A DNA stretch of 64,000 bases from Elephas maximus indicus (GCF_024166365.1 NC_064827.1:75283135-75347134), one strand, 5' to 3'. Counted from the stretch's first letter, positions 1 through 10,180 are shown. The notes: generated from the sequence alone by a model not told the origin. A program made the numbers and translations.

Positions 1-51
1 CCTTCCATCTCCTTTTGATGCTTCCTGCATCGTTCAATAGTTTGCTCATTA

Positions 52-143
52 AAAAACAAAAACAAAAAAACCCTGTTGCTGTTGTGTCAATTCCCACTCA
101 TAGCAACTCTTCCAGACAGAGTAGAACTGCCCCACAGGGTTTC
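52..143 (-). repeat. AfroSINE 3' tail fused to an RTE LINE
   Basis: Read on the minus strand, this is the 3' end of AfroSINE: a 'ggaaaccctgtggggcag' block, then a 'gttgctatgagtgggaattg' block, then an oligo-T/A-rich end. The tRNA-like head is absent. At about 143 the SINE runs directly into RTE open-frame sequence in the same orientation, so this is a chimeric junction and not a free-standing SINE. Confidence 0.75.
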
Positions 144-1120
144 CATAGAATCCTCCAATATTGCAGCTCGAGGCTTGAATTTTTTCTTCAGTTCCTTCAC
201 CTTGAGAAATGCCGAGTGTGCTCTTCTGTTTTGGTTTTCTAACTCTTGAGATGCCCTTTGAAATCTTCTGTTCATCCGTTTTACTTCGTAATTTCTTCCA
301 TTTGTGTTAGCTGCTCTACATTCAAGGGCAAGTTTTAGAGTCTCTTCTGACATCCATTTTAGTCTTTTCATTCCTGTCTTTTTAATGACTTTTTGCTTTC
401 TTCATGTATGATGTCCTTGATGTCATCCCATAACTTGTCTGGTTTTCAGTCATTAGTGCTCAATGCATCAGATCTATTCTTGAGATGGCCTTCAAATTCT
501 GGTAAGAATGTACTCAAGGTCGTACTTTGACTATCGTGGACTTGTTTTAATTTTCTTTAGCTTCAACTTGAACTTGCATATAAGCAATTGATGGCCTGTT
601 CCACATCCAGCCCCTGGCGTGTTCTGACTGATGATATCGAGCTTTTCCATCATCTCTTTCCACAGATGTAGTCAATTTGATTCATGTGTATTCCATGTGT
701 ACACAAGGTCCTTGTGTATAGTCACTGTTTATGTTGTTGAATAAAAGGTATTTGCAATGAATAAGTCATTGGTCTTGCAAAACTCTATCATGTGATCTCT
801 GGCATCGTTTCTATCACCAAGGCCATGTTTTCCAGTTATCAATCCTTCTTTTTGTTTCCAACTTTTCCATTCAAATCACCAGTAATTATGAATGCATCTT
901 AATTGCATGTTTGATCAATTTCAGATTTCAGAAGGCGGTAAAAAATGAACTTCAATTTCTTCATCTTTGACCTTAGTGGTTGGTACATAAATTTGACTAA
1001 TAGTCATATTAACTGGTCTTCCTTGTAGGTGTATGAATATTATCATATCACTGACAGCGTTGTACTTCAGGATAGATCTTGAAATGATCTTTTTGACAAA
1101 GAATGGGGCACAGTTTTTGA
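144..1120 (-). mobile_element. RTE/BovB-type LINE remnant, endonuclease C-terminal half and linker
   Basis: The minus strand carries the middle of an RTE-class ORF2 broken by frameshifts. Near 1090-960 it encodes a sequence like ISRSILKYNAVSDMI and IHLQGRPVNMTISQIYVPT, which corresponds to the second part of the BovB APE endonuclease. Near 371-150 it encodes MKRLKWMSEETLKLALE..., the linker before the reverse transcriptase. The reverse transcriptase itself is missing because the element jumps to an AfroSINE tail at about 143. It is inactive. The family resembles elephant RTE1; the exact subfamily is not determined. Confidence 0.85.
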
Positions 1121-1662
1121 TGGTTAAGATTGTGCATCAGCTTGGCTGGGGCATGATTCTCAGTGTTTTGGCAGTCGTGTGATGTTGTGGTCACTTCCCT
1201 GTTGAGATTTGATATGTGATCACCCACGATGGGATCCCACGATGGGATGTGCTGTGAGTAGCCAATCTGTTGAAGGGGAGTTTCCTTGGACATGTGGCCT
1301 GAACTGAGTGTAGTCAGACGTTCTGGCAGGGCTTGGGGGCTTTTACTCGTTCTGGATCCTGCAGCTGGCTCCTGTTTGTCTGGCCCCTGGTTCTTGGGAC
1401 TTGAGTTAGCAGCTTACCTGCAGTCTTGCCTGCCGATCTTAGGATGCGTCAATCTTCACAGCCCCGCTCTCTGACCTGCAGATCTTGGGTTCGCCAGCCC
1501 CTGCAGCTACATGAATCAGGAGAAGCCTCTATGGTAACCCATGGTCTTGGGATGTTACAGTCTCTACAACTGTGTGGGCCATTTTCTTGATATAAATCTA
1601 TCTATATATATATTTATATGCTTTACTGGTTTTGTTTCTCTAGAGAACCCAGCCTAAGACAC
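1120..1662 (-). repeat. L1-like interspersed repeat inserted in the RTE element
   Basis: The minus strand begins near 1660 with 'cttaggctgggttctctaga' followed by a TATA-rich stretch, and ends near 1120 with 'aatcttaaccatcaaaaa'. This resembles a common mammalian LINE-type 3' region. It interrupts the RTE endonuclease frame, which ends near 1669 and resumes near 1110, so it is a later insertion. A 13-bp unit, 'cccacgatgggat', is tandemly doubled near 1223-1248. The family assignment is tentative. Confidence 0.55.
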
Positions 1663-2187
1663 CGTTCTTCACTTTGTCATTCCCATCATAGTAGACCAGT
1701 GGTTGTTTGATTGAAAATGGCCAATACCAGTCCATTTCAGCTCACTAATGCCTAGGATATCAATGTTTATGTGTTCTATTTCATTTTTGACTACTATCAA
1801 TTTTCCTCGATTCATACCTCTTACATTCCACGTTCTGATTTTTAACGGATGTTTGTGGCTCTTTCTTCTCATTTTGAGCCATGCCACATCCACAAATGAA
1901 AGTCCCAGAAGCTTTACTCCATCCATGTCATTAAGGTCAACTCTACTTTGAGGAGGCGACTCTTTCCCAGTGGTATTTTGAGTGCTTTCCAACCTGAGGG
2001 GCTCATCTTTCGGCACTGTATCAGACGATATTCCACTGCTATAGGTTTTCACTGGCCAATCCTTTTCAGAAGTAGACCCCTAGGTCCTTCTTCCTAGTCT
2101 GTCCTAGTCTAGAAGCTCTGCTGAAACCTGTCCACCATGGGTGACCCTGCTGGTATCTGAAATACTTGTGGCATAGCTTCCAGCATC
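1663..2187 (-). mobile_element. RTE/BovB-type LINE remnant, 5' region and endonuclease N-terminus
   Basis: A 127-residue minus-strand frame ending near 1669 contains LKIRTWNVRGMNRGKL followed by NIDILGISELKWTGIGHF. This is the N-terminus of the RTE APE-type endonuclease, which nicks target DNA for target-primed reverse transcription. The part upstream of the frame (2050-2187) shares 'gaacaggtttcagc'-like and 'aatcagccaatgaaaacc'-like blocks with the long afrotherian SINEs. The frame is stopped at the inserted repeat. This piece and 144-1120 are one element. Confidence 0.85.
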
Positions 2188-2795
2188 TTAAAAGCTTGTC
2201 AGCGGCCATCTAAGATAAAACTATTGGTCTGTACTCATATGGAGCAGAAAAAAAATGAAGGAAATAAAAGACTCAAAGAAGAAACTAGTCCACAGTACTA
2301 ATAGCCTACACCAGCCACAACCTCTTCAAACCTGAGACCAGAACTAGCTGGTGCCCGGCTACCACTACCGACAGTTCTGACAAGAGACACTATAGAAGGT
2401 CCCAGATAGAATGGGAGAAAATCGTAGAACGAAACTCAAATTCCTAAAAAAGGCCAGACCTACTGGACCAGTAGAGGCGAGAGGAACCCCTGAGACTACC
2501 GCCTAAGGTACCTTTTGTCCTTGGAATTGAAGCTACTTCTGCAGGCCACCTTTCAGCCAAATAATAGATTAGCTTATAAAATAAAGAACATTTTATAAGC
2601 TAGATCAAAGGAAACAGAACAAACAGAATGGAAATACTGAGAAGGCTGACACATTTTAAAAATTGTAACAAATGACACAGAACAATTTTTGTAAAAATTG
2701 TTTAAAAAAAAACAAAAAAATTTTTTTGAAAGGGAACCTAATTTGCAGTATAAACTTTCACCTAAAACACAATAAAATATTATTTTAAAAAATCA
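2187..2795 (+). repeat. Unclassified afrotherian dispersed repeat, copy 1
   Basis: From 'cttaaaagcttgtcagcggc' to an 'acacaataaaa' end near 2773, this stretch matches the copy at 9525-10180 throughout, including 'gcggccatctaagat' and the 'tagctggtgcccggctacca' region. It is clearly more diverged than that copy. It lies head to head against the 5' end of the RTE piece. No coding potential is visible. It may be a non-autonomous LINE derivative. Confidence 0.65.
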
Positions 2796-2904
2796 TAAAG
2801 TACTGGCCAGAAGAGCCTTCACCCTCCCTCCCCTTCTAAGGGGTGTCATTTGTTTGCAAGCCTGCTCTGCTGTGGGGCCTCCCCTGCTGAAGGGGTGGGT
2901 CAGT

Positions 2905-3032
2905 GAGAGTGAGGAGGGTGACCACATAACTTCCTGCTCTCGTAGGACACTTTTGAGCACGAAGGAGGGCACTATTAATGATCAACAGCCGTAAACCGGG
3001 GCTGTCTTGAGGAAACCAGAATATATGACCCC
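2905..3032. repeat. Short DNA-transposon-like repeat, copy 1
   Basis: The element starts 'agggtgaccacataa', contains 'ggacacttttgagcacgaag', and ends near 3030 with a reverse-complement-like 'atatatgaccccc'. It has the size and terminal-inverted-repeat structure of an ancient MITE. It is related to 8150-8265 and probably to 11535-11605. The family name is not recalled with certainty. Confidence 0.5.
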
Positions 3033-3351
3033 CTGGTGATGAAGGAGATAGAGAAATCAAGACAGACAGGAAGGGGGTCATGGTCAAGGTGAGACTTGAA
3101 CAGGTGCCACCAGGAGTAAATTTTGGAGCTAGGGAGTGATGTCTCAAGCTGCTTTAGAAAGTTTTTTGCAGGATGTGCTGTTTAGTCCCCTCTCCAGTGT
3201 CCCAAAAGAACTTCAATAAAGAGCTGTTCTGCTTTTCATCAGTTTAAGAGTTGGATTTGTGTAGGACACTTTTTTTTTTTGTTTGTTTTCATGCATTTGC
3301 TTGCTGGTTGGTTGGTTTTTTTTTCATATATGACTCCCTGCTGAGGCTGGT

Positions 3352-3577
3352 CTTTACCTGGGAGACTACTCATTGCTGTGGAGTTGATTCTGACTCATAG
3401 TGACCTTATAAGACAGAGTAGAACTGCCCCATAGGGTTTCCAAGACTATGAATCTTTACAGAAGCAGACTGCCACATCTTTCACACACAGAGTGGCTAAT
3501 GGGTTCAAACCACCAAACCTTTTGGTTAGCAGTCAAATGCTTAACCACTGCACCACCAGGACTGCTTTACCTGGGAG
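3352..3577 (-). mobile_element. AfroSINE with 13-bp target-site duplication
   Basis: A full-length minus-strand AfroSINE occupies 3365-3564. The tail side reads 'gattctgactcatagtgacc' and the head side 'aaccactgcaccaccagg'. It is flanked by exact copies of 'ctttacctgggag' at 3352-3364 and 3565-3577, which proves target-primed insertion. Confidence 0.93.
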
Positions 3578-3614
3578 CAGAAAAGTCCAATTATAGTTGA
3601 GTTATCCAGATAAA

Positions 3615-3798
3615 GGGCCCTGGTTGGCACAGTTAAGCACTCAGCTACTAACAGAAAAGTTGGCAATTCAAAACCACTCATAGGTGTCTTGGAAGAAAGG
3701 CCTGGCAATCTGCTTCCGAAAGGTCATACCTTAAAACCCCTATGGAGCAGCTCTACTCATGGGGTTGCCATGAGCCTGAATTAACTTGATGGCAGCTG
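3615..3798 (+). mobile_element. AfroSINE variant
   Basis: The head 'gccctggttggcacagttaa' and the body 'gaaaggcctggcaatctgct' are followed by a tail with 'ggggttgccatgagcc' and 'aacttgatggcagctgg'. It lies about 40 bp from an oppositely oriented copy. Target-site duplications are not clear. Confidence 0.88.
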
Positions 3799-4479
3799 GT
3801 AGGCAGGCAACTGGTACGATGCCTAGAAGGCAGTATTTGTTCAATAAATATCCATCCCCTTCCATCTTCACCACCCGTGCCTTGCACTGGGACGCTGGTC
3901 CATGATTGTTTGAAGCCTTCACACTAACCACCTCCTTCATGTTCTCCATGTAGTCCGAGTCCTCCCAACTCCTGATGCCTCTCCACACCTCTCCATTCAG
4001 GAATTTTTAACCTACCGGCATGGGAACTCCCTAGAGAGCCTGCTGGATTGGTTTCCTTTCCGCTTCCTTTCTCTTCCTCTCCAGTGGGGGCTGGGCTGGA
4101 ATGCAGCTGGCGGGGTGGGGGGAGCTCTACCCCAGATTGCTGCTCTGCACAGCCTCCTTAACTCGTCACACGAGGGCCTGCATTCCTGCGTCCTTAATAC
4201 CTCCTGTGGGAATGCAGGCTTTCAGAAACCTGAGACGTCCAACCAGTGCAGGCAGGCGGGAGGTGTACCCAGATCCCAGATGGGAGGGGGTGGAGGGCTT
4301 GGCTTTTGCCTTTGCTGGAAACAGAAACCGTAGGCCTCTCCCACCCTTTCAGCAGCTGTGGGCTTCCAGGCCAGGGAGCAAAGAGCACTGGCTTTTGCTA
4401 AACTCATTTAGGGAGACGGAGCTGGAGAAGGAAAGAAGTCACGGTTGTTTGTAAAGGTAGAGTGACTTCAATCACATCT

Positions 4480-4666
4480 ACCTAGTGCAACTCTGGTGGT
4501 GCAGTTGTTAAGTGCTATGGCCGCTAACCAAAGGGTTGGCAGTTTGAATCCACCAGGTGCTTCTTGTAAACTTTCTGGGGCAGTTCTACCCTGTCCTATA
4601 GGCTCACTATGAGTTAGAATTGGCTACATGGCAACAGTTATGGTTTTTTTGGTTTACTTAGTGCAA
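4480..4666 (+). mobile_element. AfroSINE, first of a tandem pair at one target site
   Basis: The SINE body spans about 4491-4655, from 'ctctggtggtgcagttgtta' to the tail 'ctcactatgagttagaattg'. It is bracketed by 'acctagtgcaa' (4480-4490) and 'acttagtgcaa' (4656-4666). The second bracket also serves as the left flank of the next SINE. Confidence 0.92.
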
Positions 4667-4844
4667 GGAGCCCTGGTCGCACAGTGGTTAAGGGCTACAG
4701 CTACTAACCTAAAGGTTGGCAGTTCAAATCTACCAGCCGCTCCTTGGAAACCCTACGGGTCAGTTAAACTCTGTCTGATAGGGTTGCTATGAGTCGAAAT
4801 TGACACAACGGCAATGGATTTGGTTTAGGTTTGACCTAGTGCAA
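4667..4844 (+). mobile_element. AfroSINE, second of a tandem pair
   Basis: The body spans about 4667-4833, from 'ggagccctggtcgcacagtg' to 'ggttgctatgagtcgaaatt' plus a T-rich end. A third copy of the target duplication, 'acctagtgcaa', lies at 4834-4844. Orientation is the same as its neighbour. Confidence 0.92.
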
Positions 4845-4874
4845 AGGTTTTCACATGGGGAACACTTCAGTGCC

Positions 4875-5015
4875 CCTTAGGCTTCCAGTCCTATCAGCAG
4901 GACCAAAAGCAACAAGAGAGATGAAGCTACTAGCCCAGGGTCACACAATCAATAAGTAAAGGGGCTGGGGTTCAAATCCAGGTTGGTTCCACAGCACCAC
5001 GCTGCCTCTAAGTAC
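4875..5015 (-). repeat. MIR fragment
   Basis: The antisense MIR core is visible as 'cccagggtcacacaatcaat' followed by 'ggggttcaaatccagg'. The 3' part is missing. Confidence 0.65.
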
Positions 5016-5164
5016 GAGTGTACTGGATACAGTTGGAAGTATCTCCCTTCCTGCACGCCTCTCCCTGTTGATGTGTGCAATTCCTCCTTTAAGGATTTTA
5101 TTTGTTTCATTGATATAAGCCCCTCTTACCCCCACCTGGAATCGTGGAACCTTAAAATTCTGGT

Positions 5165-5310
5165 TCATTAGACCTTAAAGGATCGTTAGAAATGAATTTG
5201 TCCAATCCCTCTCTTACAGATTAGAAAGCTGAGGACCAGTGAAAGGACATGACTTGCTTGTGGCTACCGAACAAGTAAGCATCATGCTTAGGTCAGACTC
5301 AGACTTCCTG
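5165..5310 (-). repeat. MIR fragment
   Basis: 'ctcttacagattagaaagct' followed by 'aaaggacatgacttgcttg' matches the antisense MIR core. It is immediately followed by an oppositely oriented MIR. Confidence 0.65.
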
Positions 5311-5319
5311 AGCCCCAGT

Positions 5320-5550
5320 GTGCTTCAGTTGAAAGAGTACAAGCCTTCTCAGGCAGACTGGGGTTTGCATCCTGGCTCTGTCATTTACTTTCTGGGTGAC
5401 CTTCACCAGTGAATGTTACCTTTTTGAGCCTCAGTTTCCCCATCTGCTAAATGGGAATAATACCTTCATTGAAGAGTTATCACAAAGATTAAATGAGGCC
5501 CTTGGTTTGGATACAGCAACATAGTACTTGGTACACAGTAGGTACTCAGT
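5320..5550 (+). repeat. MIR, nearly complete
   Basis: The core 'cctcagtttccccatctg' lies at about 5429-5446. The 5' part ('gcatcctggctctgtcattt') and the 3' part ('cttggtacacagtaggtact') are both present. Confidence 0.85.
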
Positions 5551-5722
5551 ATAGCCTGGCTCTCTTTCTTCTTCCCTAGTAAAGGAAAATTAGATCTTAA
5601 GGCACTAAGGCCAGGGCTGCCCCTTTGTAGGGTCTGGGGAGGGGGAATAAATAGGACCTGTGGTGTGATAGAGCTGGCATGTACTGGTTGCAACAGTGAG
5701 AGCCGATTGTCTAGTGAGAGCT

Positions 5723-5962
5723 GATTGTTAAATGGAGTCCCTGGGTGGCGCAAACAGTTAATGCACTGGGCTGCTAACCCAAAAGGTTGGAGGTTCGAGT
5801 CCATGAACATGTATTTTGGAAGAAGGGCTTGGGAACCTACTGCAAAAAATCAGCCATTGAAAACTTTACAGACCACAGTGCTACTCTGACACCTCGGGCT
5901 CCCGTGAATTGGGGTCAACTTGATGGCAACTTTTTTTTTTTTTTTTTACTGGATTGTTAAAT
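5723..5962 (+). mobile_element. AfroSINE with 11-bp target-site duplication
   Basis: The SINE (about 5734-5951) starts 'ggagtccctgggtggcgcaa' and ends with a long T run. Exact copies of 'gattgttaaat' flank it at 5723-5733 and 5952-5962. Confidence 0.93.
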
Positions 5963-6224
5963 ATTTGGGAGTTGCAAGGCAATCGTTGGTAGCTAGAAAT
6001 CAGCCAGAGTGGGAGTGTTTACACTACAGTAATTGACAAGTGTAACAAACCAAGGCGTTGGGGGTTTTTGTTTGTTTGTTTTTGGTGTTTTTCTTTTTTT
6101 TTCAGGTGAAGGCCTAGAATATGGGATTTGCCAGAAGTAGGAAGTGATCCATGACATCATTATTCCCATTTTACAGTTGAGACACTAGGGCTGGCTAGCC
6201 ATGCCAGCTGAATATATCTGCAAA

Positions 6225-6430
6225 ACTATTAGGAATTGCAGCTTCACTGTTTCCCAGCTGCATAACCTTGAGCAAGTCATTTTACCTCTCTGAGCATTTT
6301 TATGTCAGGCACTGAGACGAACAGCTGTGTGGGTATCTGTAAAGGAAGGCAATACTGGCACCCACCTAATAGGCTTGTTGGGATGTGAATGAGATGATAT
6401 ATGTAAAATGCTAGGCTTTGAGCCCCCACA
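6225..6430 (+). repeat. MIR
   Basis: 'accttgagcaagtcatttta' is followed by a diverged core and the 3' segment 'tgtgaatgagatgatatatg'. Confidence 0.7.
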
Positions 6431-6449
6431 AACTGTCAGTATTAATATT

Positions 6450-6650
6450 ATTTTCAGCTAGGCATTGGCTTGGTGTCTTCACATAGCTATTCACAACTTG
6501 GTGAGAAACATGTTATCATGTCTAATTTCCTGATGAGGAAAGCTGAGTCTCAGAGACGCAAAGTGACTTATTCAAGGCCACGCTGCTAGTGGGTGGCAGA
6601 GTCAGGCTTTGGACCCTTCCTTGTTGGATTGGCTCCAATTCTGAGTGTCT
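6450..6650 (-). repeat. MIR
   Basis: 'tttcctgatgaggaaagctg' and 'ctgctagtgggtggcagagt' match the antisense core and 5' part. Confidence 0.75.
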
Positions 6651-7660
6651 GCCAAGGCCCCTTGGCCCCAGCCCAGTTCTCGGGGCTGATTGCAGAGCAT
6701 GGGTTGTGGTATTTGGCAACAGGCTTCACGCAGAACATATGGGGTCAAAATGGCTGCCTGTCTCAAGGATCTGCCTGAGCAACTGGGCTCAGAGCCCACA
6801 GCCTGCTGTTTTAAGCCGTGCAGCGGTCATACACACCTCTTTCTTAAGGGCTCCAAAGACCCTAGACTCACTTCCCCTCCTCTGGTAGGCCCTTCTGCAC
6901 CCTGCCTTACTCAAAACGGCAATGGCCACCACGGCCAAGTCCCTCAGAACATCATTTGTGCAGGAAAAATAGATTTTCTTTCCTGATGGTGGGTTAGGCT
7001 TTGCTGCTGCCGGTCGTGGTCTGGAGTGCTGGTTTGAGGTGGGGGAATAGAGGGCGACAATGCCCAGGACCCTGCAAGCCCCTTCTCAGAGAAACCTAAT
7101 CCAACTCTTTCTAAATCCCTACCCTCTGAACAGAGCTTCCCCTCCACTCCCAGCCTTGCTTTGTGGATCTCTGTCTGGTGCCCCCCTCTGCCTGCCCTAC
7201 ACCCAAGGCAAGCCTGGCATGTTCTGGTGCCTGGAAAAATTACACCCATTCCCAGTAAACCAGGGACAGGGCTGAGAAACCCAACAACCAAATGCCAATC
7301 TCTTGCTTTTGAGCACTTCCCTCTGGTTTGGGGTTTGGGGTTGATGGACAGATGATGTCATCGGCCCTAAATCCAGGGGCTCCCTGCCTCCCTCTGCCCT
7401 GAGAGCAGCCAGTCCTGCAGGGCGTGCTGGGGAGGCCTCAGCCCAGGGGAGGAGACTCATTTCGGCTGCATGTTCCAGGAGTTTCAAGAAGGGCACTCAG
7501 GCCCCTCACTACCCTCCTAAAGCCAAGAGATGCCTGGATGCCCAGGGTAGAAATCTGGCCAGAGCAGAGCCCACTAACTTGGTTCATTCACCCCCACTCC
7601 CTCATGCTTAGTAGAACAGAGACTGGTTCTGGACTGGTCAGACCTCTCCTCATTACATAT
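6650..7660. other. Repeat-poor intergenic stretch
   Basis: I recognise no repeat family, splice-flanked frame or RNA gene here. Several overlapping open frames of 60-115 residues exist on both strands, but they resemble no protein I know and have no exon signals. Confidence 0.5.
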
Positions 7661-7800
7661 TGTGTTTTAGACAAATTGGTTAGCTTCTCCAAGTCTCAAT
7701 CTTCTCATCTGTAAAACAGGAGCTGTTTGTAAAACAGGAGCTGTTTTCAAAACAGAGCTGATGTGTGGACTGCCTAGTAGATAACTCCGTGCATGCCCAA
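7660..7800 (+). repeat. MIR fragment with internal 18-bp duplication
   Basis: The MIR core 'tctcatctgtaaaacagg' (about 7701-7720) is followed by a tandem copy of 'tgtaaaacaggagctgtt' at about 7710-7745, a small duplication within the relic. Confidence 0.65.
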
Positions 7801-7810
7801 ACAAACAAAA

Positions 7811-8071
7811 AAAAGAACCAAATCCTCTGCAGTCAAATCAGTTCCAATTCGTAACAACTCAGTTAACTGGACACCATCGAGTTGACTCTGACTCATGAGA
7901 CCTCGTGTGTCAGAGTAGAACTGTGCTCTGCTCGGTTTTCAGTGACTGATTTTTCGGACTTAGATGGCCAGACAGACTTTTCTTTCGAGGTACCTCTGGG
8001 TGGGTTCAAACCTCCAAACTTTCGATTGGTCACCTAGCATGCTAGTTGTTTGGATCGCCCAGGGACTCCAA
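7811..8071 (-). mobile_element. AfroSINE, with a truncated second tail
   Basis: The main minus-strand copy (about 7866-8071) has the tail 'gagttgactctgactcatga' and the head end 'gcccagggactcc'. A second, tail-only piece precedes it at 7814-7858 ('cagttccaattcgtaacaac'), so two insertions or a partial duplication are present. Confidence 0.8.
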
Positions 8072-8149
8072 CAATTCAGTAAAGATTATCTATTCATTCA
8101 TTTATGTATTTATTTACAAGGCCAGTTATTGTTTCATTTGACATGAATA

Positions 8150-8265
8150 ATAGGGTGGCCACAAAATTTATTGTCCAGTCTGGGACACTTTTGAGAGTGA
8201 AAAGGGACACTGTTTATGCTGGGAATGCAGGTAATCCAGGACCATCCTGGGCACGCGAGCATGTC
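8150..8265. repeat. Short DNA-transposon-like repeat, copy 2
   Basis: It starts 'agggtggccacaaaatttat' and contains 'gggacacttttgagagtgaa' and 'ccatcctgggcac'. It shares its start and core with 2905-3032, but its right terminus is less clear. Confidence 0.5.
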
Positions 8266-8609
8266 TGTTCATGCCATGAGTTTTGTTTTCCCTGTGCCAG
8301 GCTCTGGGAGGATGCAGGAGGCCCAGGTGAATCCAGTACTTCCTACCCCAGGGGAGGAGAGAGGCCCCAGACGCTCTCAAAAGTATCCTGGATATTCAGC
8401 TCAATATCAGGAGAGAACAGGTGTCCAGAAAGCAAAGTGGGGTCAAAGCCCCAGTATTTGTATCTCGTGAGCTTATGAAATTTTTTCAGAAGCCAAAAAT
8501 AACATTTTTACAGTCCCCTGCCTCCGTATTTGTTGTCTCTCAGCAGCCTCAAACACCAACCCTTTTACCTAGGAACACAATGATTTTGAGTGTTTTCAGT
8601 GGGGCCTGA

Positions 8610-8775
8610 CACAGCACCAACTCCTTTGTTATTTTAGTATCGAAGGTCTCTAAACCTCAGTTTCCTCATCTTTAAAATGGGGACGATGATCCCTACCTCA
8701 AACGGTAGTTGAGAAAATCAGTACGTGAAAGGGGACGACACAGTTCTTGGCACTCCTCAGGAATCAGTAGAATTT
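8610..8775 (+). repeat. MIR
   Basis: The core 'cctcagtttcctcatctt' lies at about 8656-8673. The 3' part 'acagttcttggcactcct' is present. Confidence 0.75.
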
Positions 8776-8864
8776 GAATCTATTAACTGAAACAGAAAGT
8801 ATGGGATGGGGGCGAGGGTGCAGGGTAGTTGGGGAGGTGGTGGCTGTGGAGAGGCAAACACATC

Positions 8865-8975
8865 TCTGCCTCTCAGTGGCTGTGTAGCCTTGGGCAAGTT
8901 CCACCTGTAAAGTGAGGAGTTGGAAAGATGACCTCCAAGGCCCTCCCTGCCTTAATTTCAGCTGGTTAATTTGTG
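8865..8975 (+). repeat. MIR fragment
   Basis: 'ctgtgtagccttgggcaagt' matches the MIR core, followed by a deleted and diverged 3' part. Confidence 0.6.
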
Positions 8976-9274
8976 TTGTTTCTACCTTCTGGGTACCTCC
9001 TGGGTGTGGGGTCTCCCCTATTTAGCCTGTAGCAAGAACTTAAAGTTGGTGGCTATCCTGCCAAAGGCGGAGGAGATAGTCATTTAGCAGGCCCTCCCAC
9101 AGGAATCAACAAATCATGAAGCACTTACGAAATGCTTCCCTCTGGGCAGGAAGGGCAGCTGACACCCTGCACTTAATGTACCAACCCCAAGAGCCTCGCT
9201 TCGGCCTCCGCAGAGCCTCTAACCTCTGAGCCCAGCATTCAGCTCTCCACTGAGCATTTCCAGGAATCCAGTCT

Positions 9275-9425
9275 TATGGCCATCTCACTGCCAATCTTGT
9301 GAGAGAGGCTGATTTCCTCATTTTACAGATGAGGAAACCGAGGCCCCGAATGGGGAAGTGGATTGTCCAACTCGCATGGCAAAGCAGATACAGAGCTGGG
9401 TTTTCAAATCTCAGAAGAATTCATG
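9275..9425 (-). repeat. MIR fragment
   Basis: 'cattttacagatgaggaaac' at about 9320-9339 is a well-preserved antisense MIR core, followed by 'agagctgggttttcaaatct'. Confidence 0.8.
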
Positions 9426-9524
9426 TCTGGTCACAACCAAACTCTCTGAGGGACTGAATTACTGGCCTGAGGGCTGTGGGGACCACGGTCTCAGGGAACA
9501 TCTAGCTTAATTGGCATAACATAG

Positions 9525-10180
9525 TTTATAAAAAAAAGTTCTACATTCTACTTTGGAGTGAGTAGCATCTGGGGTCTTAAAAGCTTGTGAGCGGCCATCT
9601 AAGATACTCCATTGACCTCACCCCATCGGAAGCAAAGGAGAATGAAGAAAATCAGAGACACAACGGAAAGGTTAGTCCAAAGGACTAATGGATCACAACT
9701 ACCGCAGCCTCCACAAGACTGACTCCAGCACAACTAGATGGCACCCAGCTACTACCACTGACTGCTCTGACAGGCACCACAATCTTAGAGGGCCCCAGAC
9801 AGAGCTGGAGAAAAATGTAGAACAAAATTCTGACTCACAAAAAAGACCAGACTTACTAGCCTAACAGAGACTGGAGAAACCCCAAGAGTATGGCACCCTT
9901 TTAGCTCAGTAATGAAGTCACTCCTCAGGTTCACCCTTCAGCCAGGCCCATAAAACAAAATGAGAGGCAAGGACTAGCAGGCAGGAGGGGACAGGAAAAT
10001 TGGTATCAGGGAACCCAAGGTCAAGAAGGGAGAGTGCTGACATGCGGTGTGGTTGGTAGCCAACGTCACAAAACAATATGTGTACTAATTGTTTAATGAG
10101 AAGCTAGTTTGTTCTGTAAACCTTCATCTAAAGTACAATAATAAATAAATAAACAAAGTCAAAATTAATTAAAAAAAAAA
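9525..10180 (+). repeat. Unclassified afrotherian dispersed repeat, copy 2
   Basis: It runs from 'gtagcatctggggtcttaaa' to 'cttcatctaaagtacaataa' and an A-rich end, which suggests retroposition. Internal marks include 'gcggccatctaagatactcc' and 'ctgctctgacaggcacc'. It is homologous over its full length to 2187-2795 and better preserved. No coding frame is evident. I recall similar units as common in elephant DNA but cannot name the family. Confidence 0.75.

Noticed and set aside
1669-2052. Possible functional retrotransposon gene
   Set aside because: The endonuclease frame is interrupted by an inserted repeat and stops, and the reverse transcriptase is absent.
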